Positions 30,829 through 40,672 of a DNA stretch of 64,000 nucleotides are shown piece after piece. The position numbers were made by a program, and so were the translations under genes. Source of the stretch: Corynebacterium sputi DSM 45148. GTDB taxonomy: Bacteria; Actinomycetota; Actinomycetes; Mycobacteriales; Mycobacteriaceae. Each line of letters opens with the position of its first letter. The stretch's first letter is position 1. The notes beneath the pieces were generated by a model, which was not told the DNA's origin, searched no databases, and saw nothing but the letters and a program-made list of their open reading frames with translations. Location of the stretch: contig NZ_ATYV01000012.1 of NCBI RefSeq assembly GCF_000427865.1, positions 27,841-91,840 on the forward strand, written 5' to 3'.

Positions 30829-30859
30829 ATGCCCCGGCCATTAGGCCGGGGCATTTTTT
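30829..30859 (+). terminator. Terminator after the miaB block
   Basis: ATGCCCCGGCC / GGCCGGGGCAT (30829-30839 with 30844-30854), loop ATTA, T-run. Followed directly by GCTTTACGACGT at 30860-30871, the same 12-mer as after pspA. Confidence 0.92.
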
Positions 30860-30877
30860 GCTTTACGACGTCCTCGT

Positions 30878-32191
30878 CTACATCGAATCCAACGTGCCAC
30901 GCGCGGTGTCGGCCCACTGGCGCCACTGCTCGGCAGTTGCCCGTGCCTCGTCTGCCTTCTTCGTGTTGCCCTTGGCGGCGAAGGACTCTGCCTTGGCCTC
31001 GAAATCCTCGGCGCGCTCGACGAACTGAGCCACTCGTGCCTCAGCCTCCGGGTCAGTGCGGCGCCACTGGGAGTCGGCAGCGTCGGAGACACGGCCTTCG
31101 AGTTCAGCGATGCGGTTCTCAAACTCACGGACTCGGTCCCGGGGGACAAAGCCGATGGCTTCCCACTTCTCCTGGAGGCTCCGCAGGTTAGCGCGGGCCT
31201 TGTCGAGATTGCCGGACGGGTCGATTAGCTGGTCGTACTCGGCCAGCAAAGCTTCCTTGGCCTCGGCGTTAGCAGCGAATTCACGGTCGCGCTCAGCGTT
31301 GACTTCATTGCGGGCCGCGAAGAAGTGGTCCTGGGCGGCACGGAACTGCTCCCACAGCTTGTCGTCGGCTTCACGCGGGGCACGGCCTGCGGCCTTCCAC
31401 TGGTTCATCAGGTCGCGGTATGCAGAAGCGGTGTCTCCCCAGTTAGTGGAGTTCTGCAGCGCGACGGCTTCCTCGACGAGCGCTTCCTTGGTGCGCTTCG
31501 CAGTTGCGCGATTCTTGTCGAGCTCCGCGAAGTGGGATCCACGCCGGCGATTGAATGAGTCCCGGGCGCGGGAGTAGCGCTTCCACAGCGCGTCATCGGT
31601 TCCACGATCGATACCGCGGATGCCACGCCACTCCTCGAGGATCTGGCGGATCCGGTCGCCGGAAGCCTTCCAGTCAGTGGAGGTCTCAGCGATTCCTTCG
31701 ACCTCTGCGATCAGCTCCTCCTTGCGGGCGATGGCACGCTCCCGGCGGGACTGGCGATTCGCTTCAGCGTTGTCCGCTGCCGTCACCGAATCGGCAAGCA
31801 GCGAGGTCAACCGCTTGTGCAGTGCGTCCACGTCGCCGAGAACCTTGGCGTTGGGCAGGCCGTCGAGAAGCGTCTGTGCATTTCCCGAGATGGACTTGTG
31901 CTCTTCGGGAGATGCCTTCAGGCGGGCCTCAAGTAGTGCGACCTGGGTGGCCAAGTCATCGAACCGAGCGCCGAAGTGCGCGTACGCCTCATCGATGTCG
32001 CCGGCCTGCCATGACCCAATCTCGCGCTCGCCATCCGCGGTGGTGAGGTACACGGTGCCCTCATCGGTGACACGGCCCCACTTCTTCGGGTCGGATGTGG
32101 GGGCAGCGGCAAGTGTCGCCACAGCCGCAGCCTTCGACGGTCCGGGACGGGGACCCGGCTTTGCGGAGGGTTTCGGGGTGGTCTCGGTCAT
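30878..32191 (-). CDS. DUF349 domain-containing protein
   Basis: 437 residues. A Pro/Ala/Lys-rich N-terminus (about 40 residues) precedes a long helical region with repeated DUF349 units, each showing a W at regular spacing (for example WKASGDRIRQILEEWRGIRG and LMNQWKAAGRAPREADDKLW). Likely an extended coiled-coil protein. The molecular role is unknown. ATG 32191 is preceded by AAGGA; a longer frame lacks homology. Confidence 0.8.
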   Translation of the reverse strand: MTETTPKPSAKPGPRPGPSKAAAVATLAAAPTSDPKKWGRVTDEGTVYLTTADGEREIGSWQAGDIDEAYAHFGARFDDLATQVALLEARLKASPEEHKSISGNAQTLLDGLPNAKVLGDVDALHKRLTSLLADSVTAADNAEANRQSRRERAIARKEELIAEVEGIAETSTDWKASGDRIRQILEEWRGIRGIDRGTDDALWKRYSRARDSFNRRRGSHFAELDKNRATAKRTKEALVEEAVALQNSTNWGDTASAYRDLMNQWKAAGRAPREADDKLWEQFRAAQDHFFAARNEVNAERDREFAANAEAKEALLAEYDQLIDPSGNLDKARANLRSLQEKWEAIGFVPRDRVREFENRIAELEGRVSDAADSQWRRTDPEAEARVAQFVERAEDFEAKAESFAAKGNTKKADEARATAEQWRQWADTARGTLDSM

Positions 32192-32340
32192 GGGTCTGTC
32201 CTTCTTAGTGATGGGTGCGCCGCGCGACACGGCTGCCGGACACGTTTTCCGGAGTTGATTATCGCATGAGACGCAGGGCACAAGTCCAGCACATACGGGC
32301 CGACGTAGGAGATCTGTGATCCGACGGTACCCTCAGACCT

Positions 32341-32967
32341 GTGAAAGAGGACCTGTTGATCATTCCCGGAACGCCGGTGCTGGTGCCGGAGTTGTCCGTC
32401 GGTGACCCCGATGCGGAAGAGCTTCGCGCAGTGGTGCTCTCGGAGTTATCCGTGGTGCTGGACCGCGCCACGGTGCCACCGAAGATTGTTCGGCTGGAGC
32501 AGCTGGGCCAGGACACCGCGATTGAAGGGTCGTTTCGAGCATGGGGCGCAGACGTCTCCGTCGGGGTCGGGCATTATCTGCCAGAATTGGTCGCTCGGTG
32601 GGCCTTGAGTGAATTCGGAGTCTCCGGGCACCAGATTCTCGCAACCGACCGGATCCCGCAGACTGGTCCTGTCATCGTTGTTACCGACGGACCTGCGGCG
32701 CTGTCTGCTGCAGCGCCTCTGACACTCATGCCCGAGGCAGTGACGCTTGACGATGCCTGCCGCGCCATCGCCGGCGGCACCGCCGTCCGGGAAGCCGCCG
32801 CAGTGATCCGCGCCGGTGATACCGAGGCCTGCGGACTGTACTCGGCGGACTTGTGGCTGCAGTTGGCTGACCGCTCCCAGGATCTTGGCGCCGACGTCCT
32901 GCACACTAGGGCCTACGATGCGGCGCCATACGGCGTTGGCTACCACGTCGCGAGGTGGTCCTGGTGA
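32341..32967 (+). CDS. Conserved actinobacterial protein upstream of miaA, function unknown
   Basis: 208 residues, no membrane segment or signal. It resembles in size and place the M. tuberculosis gene just before miaA (Rv2728c), which is sometimes likened to class III extradiol dioxygenases; I see no clear metal-binding set, so no function is proposed. -10 TACCCT (32328-32333) ends 7 bases before GTG 32341, with no Shine-Dalgarno sequence. Its TGA overlaps the miaA start in GTGA. Confidence 0.7.
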   Translation: MKEDLLIIPGTPVLVPELSVGDPDAEELRAVVLSELSVVLDRATVPPKIVRLEQLGQDTAIEGSFRAWGADVSVGVGHYLPELVARWALSEFGVSGHQILATDRIPQTGPVIVVTDGPAALSAAAPLTLMPEAVTLDDACRAIAGGTAVREAAAVIRAGDTEACGLYSADLWLQLADRSQDLGADVLHTRAYDAAPYGVGYHVARWSW

Positions 32968-33863
32968 ACCCCATTGCAGTAATCGGACCGACCGCTTCCG
33001 GCAAGTCCGCCCTTGGCCTTGACCTTGCCGAACGGCTGGGCGGGGAGATCGTCAATGTCGATTCCATGCAGCTGTACCGGGGGATGGATATCGGCACCGC
33101 GAAGCTCCCAGTGGGGGAGCGCCGGGGGATTGCACACCACCAGCTCGACGTCCTCAATGTGACCGAACCGGCGTCGGTTGCGACGTACCAACAGGAGGCG
33201 ATCGCTGACGTCGAGGCGATCATGGCTCGTGGCCGGACCCCGATCTTGGTCGGCGGCTCCATGATGTACGTCCAGGCTCTCGTCGACGACTGGCAGTTCC
33301 CGCCGACTGATCCGGAGGTCCGCTCGAAATGGGAGGCGGTCCAGCAGGAGATCGGAGTGAAGGGCCTTCACGACCGACTCGCAAAGGTCGACCCGGATGC
33401 CGCGGCGATCATCGAACGCAAGGACCCCAGGCGCATCGTGCGGGCCATGGAAGTGATCGAGCTGACCGGCCGTCCTTTCGGTGCTTCTAAACCCATTCCT
33501 GGGGCACCGCCGCGCTGGGGAACCACGATCATCGGGCTGGCTACAGAGGCTGAGTGGCTGAACGAACGGATCGAACGCCGGACCCATCAGATGTTCGAGG
33601 AGGGATTCATCTCTGAAGTTGAGGGCCTACTGGAGCAGGGACTTCGTAACGGGGTGACCGCAGCTAGAGCCATCGGATACGCGCAGGTTACCGACCTGAT
33701 CGACGGGATCATCACCGAGGAGGAGGCATGTGAAAGCACGATCCTTGGGACGCGGCGGTATGTCAGACGACAGCGGTCGTGGTTCCGACGGGACCCCAGG
33801 ATCCACTGGCTCGACGCCGCCGGTGAAGAGCTTGTTGACCAAGCACTTAGAATCGGCTCATGA
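32964..33863 (+). CDS. miaA: tRNA dimethylallyltransferase MiaA
   Basis: 299 residues. It adds a dimethylallyl group to A37 of UNN-reading tRNAs, the step before MiaB. P-loop GPTASGKSA, substrate motif [15 protein letters not shown] and the conserved [12 protein letters not shown] region are present. GTG 32964 is chosen from the GTGA overlap and the GAGGTGG site 5 bases upstream; a GTG 9 bases earlier is possible. It overlaps dapF by ATGA. Confidence 0.95.
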   Translation: MNPIAVIGPTASGKSALGLDLAERLGGEIVNVDSMQLYRGMDIGTAKLPVGERRGIAHHQLDVLNVTEPASVATYQQEAIADVEAIMARGRTPILVGGSMMYVQALVDDWQFPPTDPEVRSKWEAVQQEIGVKGLHDRLAKVDPDAAAIIERKDPRRIVRAMEVIELTGRPFGASKPIPGAPPRWGTTIIGLATEAEWLNERIERRTHQMFEEGFISEVEGLLEQGLRNGVTAARAIGYAQVTDLIDGIITEEEACESTILGTRRYVRRQRSWFRRDPRIHWLDAAGEELVDQALRIGS

Positions 33864-34714
33864 TCTCCTTCCTCAAGGGCCACGGCACCGAAAACGACTT
33901 CATTATCATCCCGGACACTGACGCGGCGATTGACCTTCCCGCCTCGTATGTCGCCAGGCTGTGTGACCGCCGCGCGGGCATTGGTGCGGATGGGATCCTC
34001 CATGTAGCGACTGCAGGCGCACTACTGCGTACCGGCGCCCTTGAGGCACTGCCGCCTCAGGTCGAGGAGTCGGACTGGTTTATGGACTACCGCAATGCGG
34101 ACGGTTCCATCGCTGAGATGTGCGGTAACGGCGTGCGGGTCTTTGCCCACTATCTCGTCGCATACGAGGGTGCGCAGCGCTCAGGGCTGCGAGTCGGCAC
34201 GCGGGCGGGATTGCGTGAGGTGGAGGTTCACTCCGCAGATGCCCGCAACGCGGACGTCACGGTGGATATGGGTATCGCTACGGTACTTGGCGAATCCACT
34301 TGTACCGTTGGCGGCCAAATCTTCACCGGCCTTGGCGTGGATGTGGGAAATCCGCACTTGGCCTGTGTGGACCCTGCATTGACTGCCGAGTCATTGGCAT
34401 CCATGGAATTGCTAGGGGAGGTCTCCCCATCGCAGGAGATGTTCCCGGACGGAGTTAACCTGGAGATTGTCACCCCAGTTTCAGGCTCGGTCATTCACAT
34501 GCGAGTTATCGAGCGTGGAGCAGGGGAGACCCGCTCCTGCGGTACCGGAACCGTGGCTGCAGCGAAGGCCGCTCTAGCCAATGCGGGACGAGATTCTGGG
34601 GAACTGACGGTCCAGATCCCCGGTGGACGGGTAGTGGTAGAGGTCCGCTCCGATGGAGGGGCAACACTAACTGGTCCCTCGGTCATCCTCGCCGAGGGAA
34701 CCGTCGAACTTTAG
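33860..34714 (+). CDS. dapF: Diaminopimelate epimerase
   Basis: 284 residues. It interconverts LL- and meso-diaminopimelate for cell wall and lysine. The two catalytic cysteines are Cys88 in EMCGNGVR and Cys227 in RSCGTGTVA. It is coupled to miaA by a 4-base overlap, yet a -10 like TAGAAT (33848-33853) lies 6 bases before the ATG, so an internal leaderless transcript is possible. The stop shares TTAG with the convergent neighbour. Confidence 0.95.
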   Translation: MISFLKGHGTENDFIIIPDTDAAIDLPASYVARLCDRRAGIGADGILHVATAGALLRTGALEALPPQVEESDWFMDYRNADGSIAEMCGNGVRVFAHYLVAYEGAQRSGLRVGTRAGLREVEVHSADARNADVTVDMGIATVLGESTCTVGGQIFTGLGVDVGNPHLACVDPALTAESLASMELLGEVSPSQEMFPDGVNLEIVTPVSGSVIHMRVIERGAGETRSCGTGTVAAAKAALANAGRDSGELTVQIPGGRVVVEVRSDGGATLTGPSVILAEGTVEL

Positions 34715-35490
34715 TGTCCGCCGCAGCCGCAGTTTCCTGAACCGCAGCCGCCGGAATCTCCACCACAGCCGGCGGGCGGGATGATCTCACCGACCACATG
34801 GAAGGTTCCGGAGACGATCGCACCGGGGGCCGGAATGGCACCCTCAACATCGATCGGCAGGCTGAGATCCATCGGGACCAAGCCTCCGATGGTCACATGC
34901 CAGAACTCCTGGCCGGTCAGAGCGTTGGAGCGCTTGTCAGTGGAAATAATCTTCGCAGATATCTCCGCGGTAGCGTCCGCCGACCGAGTGCCGGAACCGG
35001 GGTTGAGCACAGGCTCTGCGCCAGGGAACTTCACAGTGCCGGGGGCGTAGCCGGTGCGTGCAGTGAACTTCTCTGGGGTGCCGTCGACTCGCGATTCGAG
35101 AGCAAGTCCCGTCAGAGCCACCTGTTCGAAAGACTGGGTTCCGGCCTCTACGAGCATCGGACCCTGGGCGAGGTTGCAGGTCAGGCTGACGACGGTGTCT
35201 TCGTAGGTGGGGGACCCAGGCACGTCGTCGGTGATGTCGACGAGGGCCAGAACATCGTCGACACTGCTGACGTGCGCGGTGACTCGACGGTCGGCGGTGA
35301 ATCCAGCGTAGGTGTTGAACGGCTCGACACCGAGGACGTACAACTGGGCGCCAGAAGGATCGTCGTATCGCACTAACTGGCCTCCGCGGACCTCGCCAAA
35401 GACAGAAAGACGGTCAGTCGCGATGGCCGCTTCAACGGCCTCCTGCCAGCGCTCGAAGCCGAAGCCGAGGCTCTTCAGATCGGATCTCAT
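34711..35490 (-). CDS. Conserved corynebacterial protein with a Cys/Gly-rich tail, function unknown
   Basis: 259 residues, soluble, no signal peptide. The last about 18 residues are [22 protein letters not shown]: five cysteines and a terminal histidine among glycines, a possible metal-binding tail. The body has no motif I can name. -10 TACAAT (35503-35498 on this strand) ends 7 bases before ATG 35490; family-like sequence does not extend upstream of this ATG. Confidence 0.7.
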   Translation of the reverse strand: MRSDLKSLGFGFERWQEAVEAAIATDRLSVFGEVRGGQLVRYDDPSGAQLYVLGVEPFNTYAGFTADRRVTAHVSSVDDVLALVDITDDVPGSPTYEDTVVSLTCNLAQGPMLVEAGTQSFEQVALTGLALESRVDGTPEKFTARTGYAPGTVKFPGAEPVLNPGSGTRSADATAEISAKIISTDKRSNALTGQEFWHVTIGGLVPMDLSLPIDVEGAIPAPGAIVSGTFHVVGEIIPPAGCGGDSGGCGSGNCGCGGH

Positions 35491-35595
35491 GGTGCAGATT
35501 GTAACGCCCGCTGGTGCGGGGTTTGTTCGCCGGTCGCGAACGCAGGACGCACAATTGTTCCCATCGGTGCCGTTACAGGGCACAATGGGCAATAT

Positions 35596-37089
35596 ATGAA
35601 CGAAAAATCCAGGAAGAATGAAGATCTGCTGGCCCAGGCTTTTGCTGACAATGACTTGGGCCCGCTCGACAGTCACCCAGTTGGTGACGCCCCCAAGGAA
35701 CCCACCGTTGGTGATCTTGACCTGGAGGCACGTAGTTCACTGCGAAAGCTGAACCGTGCCGCACAGCACCAGATGGATGCTGAGGACATCACCGAGGTTG
35801 AGTACCGCCAGCTCCGTCTTGAACGAGTCATTCTCCTCGGTGTGTGGACCGAGGGAACCCTTGCGCAGGCAGAAGCCTCCATGGCGGAGCTGCAGGCGCT
35901 TGCTGAGACAGCAGGCTCGGAGGTCCTTGAGTCCGTCGTGCAGCGGCGCGACAAGCCGGATCCGGGAACCTTCATCGGCTCGGGCAAGGTGAAAGAGTTG
36001 CGTGACATCGTCAAGGCGACCGGCGCCGACACCGTTATTGCCGACGGTGAGCTCTCCCCGGGCCAGATGGTCCAGTTGGAGGACAAGCTCGATGCGAAGG
36101 TCGTCGACCGCACGATGTTGATTCTGGACATCTTCGCTCAGCACGCCCAGTCCAAGGAGGGCAAGGCACAGGTTTCGCTGGCGCAGATGCAGTACTTGAT
36201 CACGCGTCTGCGTGGTTGGGGCCATTCCATGTCCCGTCAGGCCGGTGGCCGTGCTGGTTCTAACGGTGGTGTGGGTCTGCGTGGACCTGGTGAGACGAAG
36301 ATCGAGACTGACCGTCGTCGCCTGCGCCAAGACATGGCTCGGATCCGCAAGGAACTGGAGTCGATGAAGACCTCTCGGGAGGTCAAGCGTTCGCGTCGTC
36401 AGGCTGGCACGCTCCCTCGGATCGCTATTGCCGGTTACACCAACGCGGGCAAATCCTCACTGCTCAATGCGCTCACTGGCGCGGGAGTCTTGGTAGAGGA
36501 TGCGCTCTTCGCGACTCTGGACCCGACGACCCGCCGCGCGGAGCTCCGTGACGGCCGCACCGTCATCGTCACCGATACAGTCGGATTCGTCCGGCACCTG
36601 CCGACCCAGCTCGTTGAGGCATTCCGCTCGACCCTGGAGGAAATCGTCGAGGCTGACTTGATCCTCCACGTCGTCGATGGCTCCGATCCGTTCCCCTTGG
36701 AGCAGATCAAGGCAGTCAACAAGGTGATTTCGGAGATTGTCGAGGAGCAGGGTGCAGAGATGCCCCCGGAGCTGCTGGTGGTCAACAAGGTTGACCGCGC
36801 CGAGTCCGCCACGGTGGCGCAGTTGCGGCATGCCCTCGATGACGTCGTCTTCACCTCTGCAGTCACCGGCGAAGGACTATCTGAGTTGGAGACCAGGATC
36901 GAGCAGATCCTCAATTCCTTGGATCTGCACACGAAGATGCTCATCCCCTTCGACCGCGGCGATCTTGTTTCGCGGCTCCACGAAGAGGGGACTGTCATCT
37001 CCGAGGACTACACCGAGACCGGAACTCTGATGGATATCCGGGTGCCGCGCTCGACAGGCGCGGAACTGTCCAAGTTCATCGTCGATTGA
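35596..37089 (+). CDS. hflX: Ribosome-associated GTPase HflX
   Basis: 497 residues. N-terminal HflX domain (about residues 50-210, with GSGKVKEL and GPGETKIETDRRRLR) followed by a GTPase domain: G1 GYTNAGKSS, G3 DTVGFVRHLP, G4 NKVD. HflX splits stalled or stressed 70S ribosomes. It lies after miaA-dapF as in many actinobacteria. A long perfect hairpin follows. Confidence 0.94.
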   Translation: MNEKSRKNEDLLAQAFADNDLGPLDSHPVGDAPKEPTVGDLDLEARSSLRKLNRAAQHQMDAEDITEVEYRQLRLERVILLGVWTEGTLAQAEASMAELQALAETAGSEVLESVVQRRDKPDPGTFIGSGKVKELRDIVKATGADTVIADGELSPGQMVQLEDKLDAKVVDRTMLILDIFAQHAQSKEGKAQVSLAQMQYLITRLRGWGHSMSRQAGGRAGSNGGVGLRGPGETKIETDRRRLRQDMARIRKELESMKTSREVKRSRRQAGTLPRIAIAGYTNAGKSSLLNALTGAGVLVEDALFATLDPTTRRAELRDGRTVIVTDTVGFVRHLPTQLVEAFRSTLEEIVEADLILHVVDGSDPFPLEQIKAVNKVISEIVEEQGAEMPPELLVVNKVDRAESATVAQLRHALDDVVFTSAVTGEGLSELETRIEQILNSLDLHTKMLIPFDRGDLVSRLHEEGTVISEDYTETGTLMDIRVPRSTGAELSKFIVD

Positions 37090-37106
37090 GCAGGCCAGGC
37101 ACAAAA

Positions 37107-37152
37107 GAAGGGGCCGTCGGGAAGCTAACTTTTGCTTCCCGACGGCCCCTTC
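37107..37152 (-). terminator. 18-bp perfect hairpin between hflX and ptsH
   Basis: GAAGGGGCCGTCGGGAAG (37107-37124) is exactly complementary to 37135-37152, with a 10-base loop. The T-run is on the minus side (TTTTG after the stem), so it best ends the fru-ptsH transcript and probably hflX too. Confidence 0.88.
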
Positions 37153-37163
37153 GCCGTACGCGA

Positions 37164-37439
37164 CTACTCTTCGTCGAGGTTCTTCGCGACCAGTGCCGCG
37201 ATCTTCTCGACAGCCTCGGCGTTATCCGAAGTGATGGTGATGGTGTCACCGTGCTCAGCACCTAGCGCCATGATCATCAGTGACGATGCAGCGTCAGCAG
37301 GCTCGATGTCATCGTCCTCAGCGTCAACGAGCTCCAGGAGAATCTCATCGTCGTACTCGGCGGCGGCATCAGCGATGACGGTAGCGGGACGGGCGTGCAG
37401 TCCGACGGTGGAGCCGACGGTAACGGTGGTCGAAGCCAT
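37164..37439 (-). CDS. ptsH: Phosphocarrier protein HPr
   Basis: 91 residues. PTS phosphocarrier with active His15 in GLHARPATVIA and the second family block AASSLMIMALGA around the usual Ser46 position. It passes phosphate from PtsI to sugar-specific EIIA. Last gene of the fruR-fruK-ptsF-ptsH run, with AGGAA upstream of the ATG. Confidence 0.95.
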   Translation of the reverse strand: MASTTVTVGSTVGLHARPATVIADAAAEYDDEILLELVDAEDDDIEPADAASSLMIMALGAEHGDTITITSDNAEAVEKIAALVAKNLDEE

Positions 37440-37491
37440 GATGAGTGGTTCCTTTCGGTGGAGTTTCTACTGGACGATTATAGGCGGATTA

Positions 37492-39576
37492 TTACGCTGC
37501 CGCCGGGGCGGTTTTCGCGTTCTCACCCATGCCTGCGTCAAGGGTCTCCTTGGCGACGTTCGGCTTCCAGACAGCCTTCAGTACTGTCACCGCAACGGCG
37601 GCAACGATGGTGCCGATGACGATCGCCAGGACCCAGGCCCATAGGTTCTCAATCGCGAAGAAGACGAAGATACCGCCGTGCGGCGCACGGGAGCCTGCGG
37701 ACAGTGCCATCGAAATGGCACCGGTGGTGGCACCACCGAGCATCATCGCGGGGATGACGCGCAGCGGGTCGGCCGCGGCGAATGGGATTGCTCCCTCGGA
37801 GATGAACGAAGCACCAAGCAGCCAGCCGGCCTTACCGTTCTCGCGCTCAGCCTCGGTGTAGAGCTTCGGGCGCAGCACGGTGGAGGACAGGGCCATCGCC
37901 AGCGGCGGCACCATACCGGCACCCATGACGGCGGCCATGATCTCCATCGACTCGGTTGTGCCGGCAGCCAGGCCAGCGGTACCGAACAGGTACGCAGCCT
38001 TGTTGATCGGGCCACCCATGTCCGAACACATCATCAGGCCGAGGATGAGTCCGAGTACTGCGGCGGAGGCTCCGGAGAGCGAAGACAGCCAGTCGGTCAG
38101 GCTGGTCATCAGCCAGGCGAGCGGGCGGCCGAGGAAGAGATACATGACCAGACCGACAGTGGCGGATGCGATCAGCGGGATGATGACGACTGGCATCAGC
38201 GATGCCAGCCACCTCGGGACCGCAATGGCGCCAATCCAGTAGGCGACTAGGCCGGCGAGGATACCGGTGACCAGACCGCCAAGGAAGCCGGCGTCGACTG
38301 CGACGGCAATAGCGCCACCGATGAAGCCCGGTGCGATACCGGGGCGACCGGCCAGTCCGAATGCGATGTACGCCGACAGGATCGCGACGATCACTCCCAT
38401 ACCGAAACCACCGGTCGCGAAGAATATTGAACCGAGGTAAAGGAGTAGGCCACCGCGGTCGATGGCTTCACCGCCGACCATGTATACGTCGGGAGGCAGA
38501 TCCCAGAGGCTGTACCCTCCGGCGACTTCGTCCGCGACGTTCGCCACCTGGTAGCCACCGAAAAGGAATCCGAGGGCAAGCAACAGACCACCGGCGGCAA
38601 CGAACGGCACCATGTAACTGACACCGGTCATCACGGCCTGGCGGATGCGAGTGCCCCAGCCAAGACCAGCACCGGACTCCTGCGACGCCTCCGAGGAGCC
38701 GCCACCTGCACCGGAGACCTTCGTGGAGTTCGGGTTCTTCGACGCGGCAACTGCCTCGTCAATCATCTTGTTCGGCTCGTTGATCGCGCGCTTCACGCCC
38801 GATTCAATGACAGGCTTCCCGACGAACCGCTCCCGATCCCTCACACCAACATCGGTCGCGAAGATCACTGCGTCCGCAGCCTGGATGATCGAGGGATCGA
38901 CCGGCTTGCCGGCGCTGGATCCCTGAGGTTCAACGACGAGTTCGACGTCGTCCCGCTCATCGGCGGCCTGAGTCAGCGAATCCGCACCCATGTAGGTGTG
39001 CGCGATGCCGGTCGGACACGCGGTAATTGCGACGATTCGGGTCACCGATGCGGCGGACTGCGTCGTCGGCGCTGCCTCTGTCTCCTTCGGCGTCGGAGTG
39101 ACACCTGCGGAGGATGCGGGCTTGGACTCCAGGCGCTCGGCAACAACATCGACGATGTCCTGCGGAGTCTCCGCGCCACGAAGTGCCGCACGGAAGTCCT
39201 TCTTCACCAGCGACCGAGCCAGCTTCGACAGGATCTTCATGTGCTCCTTGCCGCCGCCAGCAGGGGCAGCGATGAGGAACACGAGATCTGCGGCTCCGTC
39301 CGGACCGGAGAAGTCCACCGGCTCCGACAGACGAACGAACGCCAGGGTCGGTTCGGTGACGCTCTCCGAGCGACAGTGAGGAATGGCTACCCCGCCCGGT
39401 ACACCGGTACCGGATTTCGCCTCACGAGCCAGTGCGTCGGCAGCCAGTTCATCGACACCGGAAGCCCTGCCCTGTTCGGTGATTTGACCGGCCAGATACC
39501 TGATCACGGCCTCGGGGTTGTCTCCCGGCGCTACGTCGAGTGAGACGAGTTCCGAGGTGATGACGTTTGTGTTCAT
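37492..39576 (-). CDS. ptsF: PTS fructose-specific EIIABC component
   Basis: 694 residues with three domains: EIIA (phospho-His67 in GVAIPHCRS), EIIB (phospho-Cys187 in ITACPTGIAHTYMGA) and a membrane EIIC of about eight to nine helices from residue 300 onward. It imports fructose as fructose 1-phosphate, the substrate of the neighbouring kinase. Also known as fruA. GAGG precedes the ATG. Confidence 0.95.
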   Translation of the reverse strand: MNTNVITSELVSLDVAPGDNPEAVIRYLAGQITEQGRASGVDELAADALAREAKSGTGVPGGVAIPHCRSESVTEPTLAFVRLSEPVDFSGPDGAADLVFLIAAPAGGGKEHMKILSKLARSLVKKDFRAALRGAETPQDIVDVVAERLESKPASSAGVTPTPKETEAAPTTQSAASVTRIVAITACPTGIAHTYMGADSLTQAADERDDVELVVEPQGSSAGKPVDPSIIQAADAVIFATDVGVRDRERFVGKPVIESGVKRAINEPNKMIDEAVAASKNPNSTKVSGAGGGSSEASQESGAGLGWGTRIRQAVMTGVSYMVPFVAAGGLLLALGFLFGGYQVANVADEVAGGYSLWDLPPDVYMVGGEAIDRGGLLLYLGSIFFATGGFGMGVIVAILSAYIAFGLAGRPGIAPGFIGGAIAVAVDAGFLGGLVTGILAGLVAYWIGAIAVPRWLASLMPVVIIPLIASATVGLVMYLFLGRPLAWLMTSLTDWLSSLSGASAAVLGLILGLMMCSDMGGPINKAAYLFGTAGLAAGTTESMEIMAAVMGAGMVPPLAMALSSTVLRPKLYTEAERENGKAGWLLGASFISEGAIPFAAADPLRVIPAMMLGGATTGAISMALSAGSRAPHGGIFVFFAIENLWAWVLAIVIGTIVAAVAVTVLKAVWKPNVAKETLDAGMGENAKTAPAAA

Positions 39577-39670
39577 GATGGGATCCTCTGATTAGGGGAT
39601 TGAACGAGAATCTGATGGGGAGTTGTTGCTGGTGTGAGTGTCATGAAAGCAAGTGCACTTCCAGCGTAGG

Positions 39671-40672
39671 TTAACGCTGTTCGGGTTGGCGAAGGATCGT
39701 GACAACCGACTGCTCCGGGTGCGCCTGTTCGGGTTTAGGGGCAGTCGTTCCGGGCAGTGCTGTAGCCGCGGATCCGTAAGCAACCGCGCGGGCTGTCCGC
39801 TGTTCCGGTCCCTCTCCGTCCTGCTCAGCGAGGATGTACCCGGCCAACGCGGAGTCTCCGGCGCCGACGGTGGAGAGGGGATCGATCTTCGGTGAGGAGG
39901 CGTGGAGGACCAGTCCGTCGTCACGCGAGAGGATCGCCCCTGCAGCACCGAGGGTGATCAGAAGTTCCGGCACACCGGCTTCGTTGACCTTCCGGGCGGC
40001 GTCGATAATGCCGTCGTAGTCGCCTTCTTCGGCGAGATCTTCGAGCGCTTGGCCGTCGATCCCGGCCAGCTGCCCGAGTTCGAGGCCGTTGGGCTTCATC
40101 AGGTCCGGGAACGGATTGATGCCGTCCGGGGTCTGCGCAAGTGCTGCACCGATTACCTCGAGCGGACCACCGGAGGTATCCACCGCGACTTTGCAGTCCG
40201 GGTTGATCTCACGAACCGTTGTGGCCGCCCTAAGGTAGATGTCATCCGGAACACCGCGAGGCAGCGACCCCGCGAGGACCACCCACGTAGCTTCCGGGGC
40301 GTAGTTGGCGAGTCGGTCCAGGCATGCCCGGATGATGTCTTCGCTCAGTTCCGCACCTGGGGTGTTGAGCTTGGTAGTAGTGCCGTCATCCTCGACGATC
40401 GTCAGGTTGACCCTGGCTTCTTCGTCAATGTGGATGGGTTCATGGTCAAGGCCGTAGTCCTCGACCAAACGGCGGAAACGGCCAGTCCCGGAGACTGGGA
40501 ACAGCGCCAAGGTCCGGACCCCAGCGTGGGCGACTGCACCGGAGACGTTCACGCCCTTACCGCCGGCGACATCAATGGCATCCGACAGCCGGTAGACGCC
40601 TCCACGGTTGAGCGGTTCCGGGATCGACGCAGTGCGATCGATCGACGGGTTCAGGGTCAAGGTGAGAATCAT
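39671..40672 (-). CDS. fruK: 1-phosphofructokinase
   Basis: 333 residues, PfkB family. LNPSIDRT at the N-terminus, the GGKGVNVS motif and the C-terminal catalytic STVGAGDSALAGY (base aspartate) are intact. It turns fructose 1-phosphate into fructose 1,6-bisphosphate. It overlaps fruR by 4 bases (ATGA). Confidence 0.95.
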   Translation of the reverse strand: MILTLTLNPSIDRTASIPEPLNRGGVYRLSDAIDVAGGKGVNVSGAVAHAGVRTLALFPVSGTGRFRRLVEDYGLDHEPIHIDEEARVNLTIVEDDGTTTKLNTPGAELSEDIIRACLDRLANYAPEATWVVLAGSLPRGVPDDIYLRAATTVREINPDCKVAVDTSGGPLEVIGAALAQTPDGINPFPDLMKPNGLELGQLAGIDGQALEDLAEEGDYDGIIDAARKVNEAGVPELLITLGAAGAILSRDDGLVLHASSPKIDPLSTVGAGDSALAGYILAEQDGEGPEQRTARAVAYGSAATALPGTTAPKPEQAHPEQSVVTILRQPEQR

